Shown: one piece after another, positions 30,827-41,026 of the stretch
How the letters are laid out: each line of letters starts with the position of its first letter
Numbering within the stretch: position 1 is the stretch's first letter
Source: Tetmemena sp. SeJ-2015
Lineage: Eukaryota > Ciliophora > Spirotrichea > Sporadotrichida > Oxytrichidae
Assembly (NCBI GenBank): GCA_027382625.1
Contig: JAJKFJ010021004.1
Location: 1-64,000 of the forward strand
Direction: 5' to 3'
Length of the DNA stretch: 64,000 nt
The notes under the pieces: generated by a model
Seen by the model: the letters and a program-made list of their open reading frames with translations, nothing else
Databases searched by the model: none
What the model was told of the DNA's origin: nothing
Program-made: the position numbers and the translations under genes

Positions 30827-31157
30827 TTATATGAAAATACCGTCCAGGTTAGAAATGAGGGAGGATTAGCAAAGCAGATCTTGGGAGTCATTTAGCCGCC
30901 TCAAGTCTATTTAATTTTTAGATAAGAACATTTCTTTTTTATTATAAATTAAATTAAAGCGACATAATCGATAATTACTACTATCATATCTATATTGTTA
31001 ATATTATCTCACACACTTGATTGCTGCTGCTTTCTGTACTTTATTATGAGATTGTTGTTGTTCGTGCGATCAAGGAGTGAGTCTTCGCTCTTTATTAGTA
31101 TAATCCGATCAGAGTCAAAGAGAGAAAGTTCCCTCTCTTCCAACTCCACCCCCTCGC
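30827..31157. other. intergenic, AT-rich
   Basis: Non-coding spacer between the start of the acidic membrane-protein gene and the stop of the PP4 gene, both on the minus strand. Nothing recognisable. Confidence 0.5.
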
Positions 31158-32152
31158 TCATAAGAAGTACTCTGGTGCGGGTTTCTTAGCGGGGACGCCT
31201 CTGGCCTCTTGAGGTGCGGCCTCGAATATCTTATAGTTCTTGTTAAGGTTTTCATCGAGTTCGAGGATGGCGGCCACGTTTCCGCATCTGTAACAGTAGT
31301 TGGGGGCCGACCAGACAGTAACGAGCGTCTTATCGAACATCTCTTTGTAGCCTTCCATGACTAGCTGATGCGCCCTGGCTATCAACTCCACGTTATTAGT
31401 TCGGTTAAATTGCTCCACGATGTCGCCGCCGAAGAGGTAGCCTGCGCCTCTGGGGCTCATGCTCCAGCCGCTTATGTCGTCTGGGTCGGACCACATGAGG
31501 TCGCACATTGCTCCATCGTGCGGCACCTCCTGCTTACGGTCGATCACCTTAATCTCGTCCAGAGTCTGAATGGAGGGCGAGAGTCCTCCATGCACGCAGA
31601 AGATCTTCTCATCGATTATTGCAGCCAGCGGCAGGAAGTCGAAGATCTCAGTGCAGTAGCGCCAGACATTCACTGAGCCGTACTTGCGTAGGCACTCATC
31701 GTAGAAACCATACACCTGCGTAATCTGTCTGCTCTCGTGGTTGCCTCTAATGAGGGAGATGCGATCTGGGTAACGGACTTTCAGAGCGAGCAGTAGCAAG
31801 AAGGTCTCCACTGAATAGAAACCGCGGTCCACAAAGTCGCCCATGAAGATGTAGTTGGTCTTTGGGCAATCCCCTCCCACCTTGAATAGCTCCATCATGT
31901 CGTAGAATTGACCATGAATATCTCCGCAAATCTATACTAGTCAGTTAGACAAGAACAAATTTCTTAAATTTCTAGCTCTCAATGAGAGTTCTAAGGTTTT
32001 TTACTTACAGTGATGGGGGAGTAGATGTTTTGAATGTTAGACTCTTCCATGAGGATGTCTCTGGCCTTGTTGCACAGCTCCCTGACTTCCGACTCTTTGA
32101 TGCACTCGCAGCGCTTCAGCTGCTCAATCTGTCTATCTAACTCCGATGGCAT
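31158..32152 (-). CDS. PPP4C: protein phosphatase 4 catalytic subunit
   Basis: A Ser/Thr phosphatase of the PP2A group, 305 residues (animal PP4c is about 307). ATG at 32152 ([16 protein letters not shown]). A 77-nt GT-AG intron (31932-32008) splits YSPIT from [11 protein letters not shown]. All metal and catalytic motifs are present: GDIHG, GDFVDRG, RGNHE, HGGLSPS and [11 protein letters not shown]. The C-terminus is PEYFL-TGA, matching the PP4 tail that is recognised by regulatory partners and carboxymethylated in this family. [20 protein letters not shown] supports PP4 over PP2A or PP6. No IES present. Confidence 0.96.
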
Positions 32153-32500
32153 ATTTAAATATATATTATAGACCTATTTCAAAATATTGGGTGAGCCTTT
32201 TACTTACCCAAGCTTACTCAAATATTTAAATATGTTTGATTTCCCACCCCTAAATAATCATAACTTTTGTTCAGAGCTTGACAATAAAGTTAAAGAAGAA
32301 AGATCTTTCTTTGTGGAATGAAAAATTAAAGTTGTTTGAAAATAAAAAGTAAACTGTTGTTGGTACTTATTTGATGTGATGATGATGAATTTGTGTTTGT
32401 GTTGATGTTGATATAGTGAGTGGGGAATTAATGACTGGAGTTTTAACTTAGTGTTTTAGATTAATTTGGATTGCAGTAGCATTGAGTTCAGTCATACTTA
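32153..32500. other. intergenic spacer
   Basis: Non-coding, with TG-rich repeats near 32375-32415. No gene seen between the PP4 start and the ABC transporter stop. Confidence 0.5.
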
Positions 32501-35500
32501 TCAGCTAGTCTTGTCGAGGAGCTCTGCACTCTGATCCTTTTGATTTAGCTATTGGGCACCGCCTCCATTCTTCTTAGTCTTTCTCTTGACTGTGGTTCTT
32601 TATCTGGCGTTCTAAAAAAAGAGAATTAACTTTAAAATTAATTTCAAGATATCAACTTACCCCTTTCTCAGCCTCCTTGGCGAAGTTATTGAAGATCTGC
32701 TCTAGAGTAGTCTGAGAGACTGAGTACTCGCTGATCTGGTACTGACCCTTGATGTCCTCCATTAACCCGAACAGATAACCAATTATTCATGACATTAATA
32801 TCACATCCCTCTTTTATTCAATTGAGTAGTTGTCTCTGCTGACCTTGATCTTGTAAGAGCTGTTGTAGTGCTCCAGCACCTCTACTGTCTGGAACATCTG
32901 CTCGAACTTTTCGAGCACAGCTCCTCCGTTTTGCTCTGTGAAGGCCCACCTCACGAGCTCGTCAACTGCGATAGTGGCATTTCCATTCTGGAGCTGCTCA
33001 AAGATGTCTCTGCCCAGGCCGTCCTTGGTGATCTCAGAGATGAGGTCACCTGCGTTAAGCTTGTTAAGGATACCCTCCACTTGGCTGTAGCCCACTGGCT
33101 GGTCATCGATGTTATTGTCTGCCTTCAGTTGATCGAGCTCCTCTTGCTTCACATACCTAATCTTGACTTCGATCTCATAGCCAGTACCGTACTTGGTCTT
33201 GATGTGCTGTGAGGAACCGAAGCACTTGAATCTTCCAGAGACCATGATACCCATCTTGGTGCAGAGAGCTTCTGCCTCCTCCATGGAGTGAGTAGTAATG
33301 ATCACAGAACTCTTCTTTCTCATGGTGGAGATCTTGGAGACAATGGTCCACATGAATCTCTTAGCCTTGGGGTCTACTCCAGTACTGGGCTCGTCCAAGA
33401 AGACAATACTAATCACATAGATTGATAGATAAAGTTTATCATTATCAATTGGAGGGTTACCGATCATAGCCATAGCCACTGAGAGCTTTCTCTTGTTTCC
33501 TCCTGAAAGCTTCTCAGCTCTGATTTTCTCGTACTCTCTCAAGTCCATCTCATCAAGTTGTCTCTCGACGATTTGCTGTCTCACTCCTCTGAGGACACCC
33601 TTAACAGCTGCATAGAATTCGAGATGCTCTCTCACTGTCATGCCGTCGAAGATGGCGTCAAACTGAGGACAGTAACCAATCAGCTTTCTAGCTCTTTCAA
33701 AGCCGCTTTGAGAGGTGACATCGAATCCATTGACTGCTACATCTCCTGAAGATGGAACCTCCTCTCCGATGAGGCACTTGAAGGTGGTAGTCTTTCCTGC
33801 TCCTGACACTCCTAAGAGCGCAAAGCACTCTCCATACTCCAGGCCAAAGCTGACTTTCTCCACTGCGAGTGTCTTTCCATAATACTTCTTGACTCTGTTA
33901 AGTCTGACAGTGCAGTCTTCTGGCCTCGTTTGTGCCACTCTCTGCTCCTCCTCTACTATGTCTTCATCTTCTGGGATTACTTGCTCCTGCTGCTGGAGTA
34001 GCTCCATTTGTCTTCTGCCTCCGAAGTACCTGAACTTGAGCATGGCCCAGAATTTCTTCTCAAAGCTGACCACTAAGATCCAATAGATTGCGATGTCGAC
34101 CAGTAGGAAGATCACACTAGGGCCTGCGACTGCCATGTCGAGTGGGTCGTAGGAGGTTCTATTCTCCACCACTGCGAATACCTTTCTGCTTGCAATGTTC
34201 TGCACACCGAAGTTGAGGGAGAAGATGGGGAAGATGTAGAAGAACCAGCGCACCACTTTGCCAATAGTGACTGTGCTCTCGAATATCTCCAGGAACTGAA
34301 CTGCTAAGGGGATGATACCTCCTAGCAAGATGTAGAGTAAGCGTGTGAGGATAGACGCACCTCCCTCTGTCTCGAACAGGAAGGAGAGAGTATAGACGAA
34401 GACTGGATTCACGAAGATGAAGATGAGCAGGATTATCCAAGCCTCTGGGATATCCAAGTCGAATACCTAGATACCAATATTGTAGAGAGTTTAAAGGAAA
34501 AAGTCTAACAAAATCATAGAATTTGCTAAAATTAAGTATCTTAAATTCAATTAACAGAGATAAAATTTAACAGTTCATTTAATTTTTAAAATCACTTCAT
34601 TTCACCTTTTTATAGGAGAAATTAGGACTGTATTCAAAAGTAGATTGAGTTTCACTTGAGGAATTTGAATGAAATGAAGGTGTGAGCGGTGGTATTTTAT
34701 CTGCTTCAAGTATTTGCACTTTAAAAAAGTTTAAAAGTAAAGTTTTTAAATATTTTTACTTTTAATTATTTTGAATTGTAATTAGATACTGCTTCCTTTA
34801 TTTCAAATGTTGATATTTAAGTCAATCATGACTGATTTTTACTCTGAGCTATAATAGCGCATATTAAAATAAGCATATTGAGGGTGGAGCCTGGAAAAGT
34901 ATGTCTACAAGATAGTGAGATAACCAGTAAGCGGGGATACTTGCTCCACTGATGATCATCTGATTCTTGACATTTCTCTTTCTCTCAGCTATGATGTTTG
35001 TGATAAGAGAATTGGAGATCATCATATACGCGATAGAGAAAAGAATACTTGACGAGGTACCAGCTGCTGCAGATAACACACTACTCTCTCTCAAAGTTAA
35101 GGGGAAGGGTGTATCTGTCATCTTCAGCTTGGCTGTATCTTTTCCAAGAATATCTTTAAGGAGGTATTCGTAAATTGAATAAGAAATATAAAAGCATACT
35201 TTAAATTGCACCCGAGTAAGCAGCCACTGCATCTTGCGAAGTAACATTAGCATATTAGAAGATAGCGTAATTCTTCTTAACTGAATCCATCTAGTAGAAA
35301 TAGTAGTTGCCAAAGTAAGCTTAGCCAACATCGTTAGAGGCAGAGAAAATGGCATCATCTAAAGCGAATAGCTAATCTTGGAAGTTGGCATTTGTAGGTG
35401 CATCCTTCAACACAAACTTAGAGGGCACTTCCCACTCTGAGGCATTCACCTTATCAAAGTATGAGGAAACGAAGGTGTCACCATAAGGAGAGTTGTACTG

Positions 35501-38500
35501 AAGTGGATTTGGAGATGGGAAAATAGTTGGAGACATCAATCTTGGATGACCATCCTTCAAGAACTTAATAGTAGATAGACCGAGGCCAGCGAAGATGAAG
35601 GCAATAGGAAAGAGCAATTCAATTAGCAAGGTTCTGGGATCTCTTACTTGAAGCAAGAACTTTTTCTTAAGCAGAGCTCTCAAGTTAGTGAAGAATATAA
35701 CCATGGGATCAGATTCATGTTGTTCAGCGATCGAGTAGTCGTCAAGATTATCCTTAGCAGCTTATCCTAGATCCTCGAGTTACGAAGACTCTTTCTTGTT
35801 TTGCTTCTCAAGAGTAAATTTCTTAAGCTCTTCCTCTCATCATCCTCAGCTTCCCTTTACCTATCTTGAGGAACACTTCTTCCAAAGTTGTGATACCAAC
35901 TCCATATGATCTAATGCCGAGGGCTTCTAAGTTATTATCAAGTTCGTTGAAAAACTCTTTGAATTGAGAGCTTGAGGCAGTTGGGAGTTGGAAAGTCATC
36001 TCACTTGAGACTTCTTAAAGGTTCTTGACACCTTCGATTCTTGTGTAGATGAATTCATCGACTTGAGGTGCGGGTTCTCTTGTCTTCTTTGCGATGACCA
36101 AGTTATAGCCAACTCCATATCTGTTCTTAAGGAAGAGAGAGCTACCGCAGCATTTAACCTTGCCCTCAGCCATGATACCGATTCTATCTCCTAGGATATC
36201 AGCCTCGTCCATGTAATGAGTAGTGAGGATAACGATTCTTCCATTCTTGTTCTCCTTCAGCATTTCCCAAAGTCTTCTTCTTGAAGAGGTGTCCATACCT
36301 GAGGTAGGCTCGTCCAAGATAACAATCTTTGAGTTGCCGATCATGGCGCATCCCACTGAGAGCTTTCTCTTCTAACCACCTGATAAAGTTCTTGCAAGTT
36401 GGTTCTCAACAGACACTAGATCTATGTCCCTAATCATCATTAAATATCATGATGATGAGAGTTTCAATCATCTTTTCAACTTAGGCTGGAATCTCATTGG
36501 AAGGAGTTCCCTTGAAAGCAGCGAAGAGTGAAAGATGCTCTTTGGGAGTCAAGAACTCAAAAAGCACATCGTGCTGTGGACAAACTCCCAAAATCTTTCT
36601 CATGTCATCCATCTCGTTGAAGATGTCGATGCCAAAGACTGAGGCTTTACCTTTGTTTGGCTCGAACAAACCAGTAAGCATAGAGATAGTAGTAGTTTTA
36701 CCAGCTCCGTTATGACCTAATAGTGCGAATATTACTTTAAAACTAAGATAAATATCTAGCCGTTGTACATAGTCATGTTTGTATTGTCTACAGCCACTTT
36801 GGCTCCAAACTCTTTTCTAAGACCTCTTATCTTTAAGCAGTCATTGCTTGCTTCTTATCTTCTCAAGACTTCAGGAACAGCTTCAAAATCTTCTGGATTT
36901 CTATTCTCCTCAGCGTCTGGAGCAATTTCAGAGTTAATGAGTAGAGACTAAGAACCTTCTTGAACTTCATCATTCACAGGTCTTCGGTTTCTGTTGCGGC
37001 GTCCAGAGCACCAGAAGTTGCGAGTGCAGAGGAAGTACCACTTCTTGGCGACTCCATACTGAGAGGGAATCACAGAGTCTAAGTAAAGTCCCAGGAAGAA
37101 GTAGAAGAATGTGTCGAAAATCTTTTAAAAAATGCTTAAATTCATTTATAATCAGTGCTACAACACTGGAAGTCAAATATTTACTCTGAGCTATCATTAA
37201 AAGATTTTAGAAGTGTAGGTAACATTTTGGAATAGGATTGAGGAATTGGAGAAACTTAGTCCAGTTGAATCATTCTCAAAGTGGAAAAGGTTGTAGATAC
37301 AGAAGGACATTCCCACATTAGGGAAGATAGACATGCCTACCTTCACGTTTTGAGCTGTGTCTGCGTCTCTTACTGCGAATACGATGAAGTAAGTCACGAT
37401 GTGCAAGAGTGAGGCAGCTGTGGCTGAAGCTCTTTGAGTAGGCAGGATAGCCACGATGCAAAGTGAGAAACCGAAAAGGGAAACACCATAGAAGAAAGCC
37501 ATCACGAAGATCAAGAACTTATTGCTGTTCACGAAGACGTTGATGCTCAGCATTCCCATAATGATCAAAGCCATGAAGAAACAGATGACTACATGGAAGA
37601 CTCCCCAACTCAAGAAGTAGCTAGTGTTAGTGAGGCCCATCATCTTCATACCTTCTCTAGACTTGGATTCTTTCTCCTCAGATAGCTTAGCTACTATATA
37701 ATAGAGAGGGATTAGGAAGGTGAACATCACGAAGAAAGGAAAGTTCTGTGACAGCTAATCAGCCACGTTAGGATCAACTGAGTTGAATGAGGGGGTCTTC
37801 ATGGGCATGTAGGCCATTTCTATCTTTGCATCCTTGCCCTTGGCTTCCAAGATAGCTTTAAAGATGACTTGGTATATTCCCAAGAAGCCTGTGTTCTTGT
37901 ACTTGTCCCAGTTGTCCCAAGAGGGGCTTCTGAGCTAGATATCAAATGGCTGTCTGTTGGTGTCTGGGACATTTTGCCTCAGGTAAGATACCTCGAAGTC
38001 ATACTCGTCATTCATAAATGGGAAATAAGAACGACGCATCATTCACAGTATCGAAGGTATTTACTTGAAGAGCAAAGCAGAACGTATCTTTGTTGGTGGT
38101 CCTGATAATCTCAAACACTTCAAAACGTATCCATATAATCAATGAATCTAATCAAGTTTTTAACTTCATCTCTATCCTTGGCCTTGAACTCTTTCATGCC
38201 AAAAGACTCTATAACAAATCAGGTTTAATATTGAGGATACGAAACTAAAACGAGATCCTAAATATGTCCTAGGAGGTTGCAAGTATGGAGGGGAATCATT
38301 CAGTTTCATCTTACCTAAATATGTGATCGCCGATGCAAAGTTCTCCTTCACTCAATAAATTTAATGAAAAGATAGAAGTCATTCATCTTTTTAACTTTGA
38401 ACGTAGTTATAAGAATAAGTTTTGAAAGTTTGAAATTTTTAGTTTATAATCTTAATTATTGAGGGTTGACTGAGTCCTCAGCCAAAATTTAAAGCAAGTA

Positions 38501-38975
38501 TTAACTTTTAAAAATGGTGAAGTTCTTGAGGCCTGGGTACAAACAGTTGAGCGTGGAGGAGAAAGAAGTAACGTCAAGCGTAGCAATAAACCCTCCAAAC
38601 TTTAAAAAATAAGTCTATTAATTTCGGATCTCTATAATTTATCCGCAAAATGTGCTGATTTTATTGTGTCGGGTGTGTAGTCATTAGTACTAGTAAAGTA
38701 TTAACATTAAAAAATACGATTAGAAAGATAGGGTTTTAATTATACCAAGTTTAAAATAGACCCCTAGGTGAAAGTTGAGTTAAGAACTCTAAGAGCTTAC
38801 TGTCAAAGTTGTGTTTCTCGGGCGTGCTGCCATCAGAGAGTAACGCCTTCACGATTGTGAAAATCCCCATAGTCAAGATGGGTAGGAGTATGAACGTAAT
38901 CAGGAAACAGATGTTGCGGCGGAGGGTGATAAAGTTCTTTTTGAAGAGAACTTTAAAGTGGGTCCAATTTACCAT
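32501..38975 (-). CDS. ABCA-type full ABC transporter, IES-interrupted
   Basis: A two-TMD, two-NBD lipid-type exporter in the normal order on the minus strand. The N-terminus is [19 protein letters not shown] (ATG 38975). A large lumenal loop and TMD1 follow ([20 protein letters not shown]). NBD1 has [21 protein letters not shown] and [14 protein letters not shown]2 begins [20 protein letters not shown]2 has [24 protein letters not shown] and [12 protein letters not shown]. The C-terminus has [18 protein letters not shown], an ABCA signature, ending LLDKTS-TGA at 32501-32503. GT-AG introns: 32612-32660 and 38209-38314. Five short IESs are resolved below. Longer AT-rich inserts lie at about 34480-34865, 37115-37205, 38345-38500 and 38590-38750. 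One-base shifts near 38030 and 38125 look like errors. Confidence 0.92.
32785..32823 (-). other. IES in ABCA gene, pointer CAATT
   Basis: CAATT at 32780-32784 and 32819-32823. Removing 39 bp (which holds a TGA) joins SRDNYSI to [14 protein letters not shown]. Confidence 0.88.
33408..33449 (-). other. in-frame 42-bp IES between signature and Walker B of NBD2, pointer CAAT
   Basis: CAAT at 33404-33407 and 33446-33449. The insert is a multiple of three without TGA, so the germline reads straight through and adds 14 residues. Removing it gives [13 protein letters not shown], the canonical motif. There are no GT-AG ends. Confidence 0.9.
34480..34865 (-). other. long IES (about 385 bp) in ABCA TMD2
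   Basis: AT-rich, stop-containing sequence between ILFQAPPS (then [10 protein letters not shown] in another frame) and [14 protein letters not shown]. Both sides are ABCA membrane segments, so the block must be removed. The pointer was not fixed; boundaries are approximate. Confidence 0.65.
35178..35208 (-). other. IES in ABCA gene, pointer TAAATTG
   Basis: The 7-mer TAAATTG is at 35171-35177 and 35202-35208. Excision of 31 bp joins AAYSGAI to [11 protein letters not shown]. Confidence 0.9.
36438..36471 (-). other. IES in ABCA NBD1, pointer AATCAT
   Basis: AATCAT at 36432-36437 and 36466-36471. Excision of 34 bp joins AQVEKMI to [19 protein letters not shown], just before the signature motif. 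Confidence 0.88.
36733..36755 (-). other. IES in ABCA NBD1, pointer AATAT
   Basis: AATAT at 36728-36732 and 36751-36755. Excision of 23 bp joins MTMYNGQI to [13 protein letters not shown], immediately before Walker A. Confidence 0.88.
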
Positions 38976-39196
38976 CTATTAAATTAATTATTCTATGAAG
39001 ATGGAGGACGAGAATTTATAGTTATCTATCTTTCACATACGCTCCTGATGTGCAGCTTATCTAATCAAATTCTATCTCAAAACCAGCCTGTCCACGTAAT
39101 TCCGTTTATTTATAGATGAACAATCGATGAATCTCACAGAGTGCACAAGTGAAAATTAATAAAGACTATAGAAAGTGATGGCATAAGTTATGCTTG

Positions 39197-40703
39197 AGTT
39201 TGATAGTTCTGGCCACCGAAGTAGTCCCAAACCCAATCACTTTAAAAGTGTATAAAAGAATAATTGTTCCAATCGTATCTAGGAGTGAGGCCGAACTGCT
39301 TCACGCATTGAGCAGTATAAGCAGTTGCGTCGAAGGGGTCGTTGGGGATGAACATTGAGTCTTGACCGTTGGTGGTTGGCATGGCGAGTTGGTTACATGC
39401 AAGCACGTCCCAGCCAGCACCGTCAAGTTGACCAGTTCCATCAGTGTTGGAGATGTCGTTGCAAGGAGTCTGGCCATTGTAGTTGAAGTAGATATCAGTG
39501 GCTGCCTTGATGCCTTGTAGAACTAGGAGCTCTCTAGCTGATAGGTCACCTAAACTAATCCATGCTTAGAATGGCAATCATTCTAATGAAGAAGGAGGGT
39601 TAGATTTCCTTTGGCGCTCTTCTCGTCGCTAGGTGCAGGGTAAGGAATATATAAAATTTAGCTGAGCTTATCGCAGGCGGCGTTAACTGGATTGGCTGGC
39701 ATGGGTTGAGGAAGGAGGTGGGGTATGGGTAGTCAGTCATGGCCATGTAGGAGAAGCCGTTCATCAAGAGGGTGTAAAGGCTGTCCACGTCGTCGGTAGT
39801 ATTGATCTTCTGGCATGTGTTGAACACCTTGCCTAGGGCGTCGAAGTCAGCAGGTCTGCTCTTGATGGCAGTCATGTGTTTCCAGCCTTCCGAAATGATC
39901 AAGGGGCAGTTAGCGTTGGCACTAGCATAGTCCTTAGTAATGATTTATCCGAAGGAGTCTTATGGGATGCCTGAGTCCATGAAGTAGAGGATAGGAGCTG
40001 AGGAGGCATAAGCACCCTGGAAGGTCTGAGGGTACTTCATTCTGAGCCAGGAGGCAAGCATGCCACCATAGGATCCTCCGAAGACGATGACAGGCTTGTC
40101 AGCTGCGCCATAGAGGTATCTGATTTCCTTCATGAGCAGGACGTAGTCCATCATGGCCTGATCCACAGTAAGCCACTTGTTGTGGTCCTTGTCGAGGGCG
40201 ACGCTCTTGTCGAAGGGGAAGCTGTCTCCGAAGTATCTGTGCTCTCCGAAGATGATCAGCGCCTGGTATTGAGGAGCGAGCACGTCAGTCAAGAAACCTG
40301 AGTTGTCCCAGAATCCCTCAACTCTGCCTTCATCTATATATAGTAGAAGAAGATTGGGCCCTCAAGGGGATTCCAGTCAAAAGAAGATCTATAATTATGA
40401 CATGATGATAGCTGCATCTTATGCATACAGTAATGAATTTACTCTCTACAAGATAAAATGATGCAACTCTGCCTTCGTTTCCAGCGTAGAAGAAGATAAA
40501 ATAGGGAGAGGTGGATTCCAGTACTCAGCGCTAGCAAGATACCTAATTGAGAACTACTGGCTGTTTCCACCGCTAGCGAAATGGTCGAGGGGCACATTGA
40601 AAGTGTACTAAGTTCTCTTGAGAGGATAGCCACCTGGAGGGGCGCAGCTGCTCTATCCCAAGAAGAGAGATATTATTGCACTTGTAAATAGGATTCTTTT
40701 CAT
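39197..40703 (-). CDS. S28 serine carboxypeptidase (prolyl carboxypeptidase-like), scrambled; lacks its last segment here
   Basis: A lysosomal/secreted Pro-Xaa carboxypeptidase-type enzyme. ATG 40703 opens MKRILFTSAIISLFLG, a signal peptide. The nucleophile motif FGGSYGGML (Ser codon 40071-40073) lies near residue 162 of the rebuilt protein, as in the family. Further motifs are IIFGEHRYFGDSFPF and, after one missing C near 39705, NPMPANPVNAACDKL. The block stops at an 11-bp pointer (39197-39207) before the Asp/His region, which is found only at 22880-23145 on the other strand. Segments 1-4 near the 5' end are out of order (1-3-2-4). IESs with TAG and CCAATC pointers lie at 39545-39603 and 39239-39274. 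Rebuilt length is about 506 residues, against about 496 for animal homologues. Confidence 0.92.
39239..39274 (-). other. in-frame 36-bp IES in S28 gene, pointer CCAATC
   Basis: CCAATC at 39233-39238 and 39269-39274. The insert adds 12 residues with no TGA. Removing it gives TPRYDWVWDYFGG, matching the family. Confidence 0.85.
39545..39603 (-). other. IES in S28 gene, pointer TAG
   Basis: TAG at 39542-39544 and 39601-39603 (coding strand CTA). Removing 59 bp joins SAKGNL to SARELLVLQGIK in frame. Confidence 0.75.
40319..40522 (-). other. scrambled MDS cluster 1-3-2-4 of the S28 gene
   Basis: Three long pointers each occur twice (plus-strand forms). GGATTCCAGT is at 40513-40522 and 40368-40377. 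GTAGAAGAAGAT is at 40486-40497 and 40343-40354. CAACTCTGCCTTC is at 40464-40476 and 40319-40331. MDS1 ends at 40513, MDS3 is 40464-40497, MDS2 is 40343-40377 and MDS4 starts at 40331. Spacers are 15, 86 and 11 bp. Joined as 1-2-3-4 the coding strand reads AEYWNPLEGPIFFYAGNEG then RVEGFWDNSGF, a perfect S28 motif. Read in germline order it is nonsense. Confidence 0.95.
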
Positions 40704-41026
40704 TTTATTTATTATCACTCGAAAATCTTTTAATAAAGGAGAAATAAAAAATTGAATCCCATTCTTCATTTTAATTTTCCTTAACTTATTTATATATTTG
40801 GAAAAGATTTTTAAAAGTAATTTTTGCTTTGAGAGAGGATTAAAATTCTCTAAATACTGAATTTAATTGCAATAAATTTATATTCTATTTCCTCTTCAGA
40901 CTTCAAGAATATTATATCCTCTTGATAGGCATATATCTTTTCTCCTCTTGTTGCTATAAAATTTTAGTCTCTAAAAATTCTTATTGATAAGATTTATATT
41001 AAGTTCTGAATTTAACTCTAAGAAAT
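40704..41026. other. intergenic, AT-rich
   Basis: Non-coding sequence upstream of the S28 start and downstream of the next minus-strand gene. No features recognised. Confidence 0.5.

Noticed and set aside
33408..33449. Reading the 42-bp ABCA insert as an intron
   Set aside because: It has no GT-AG ends in any register that restores the motif, but it does have a CAAT direct repeat at both ends.
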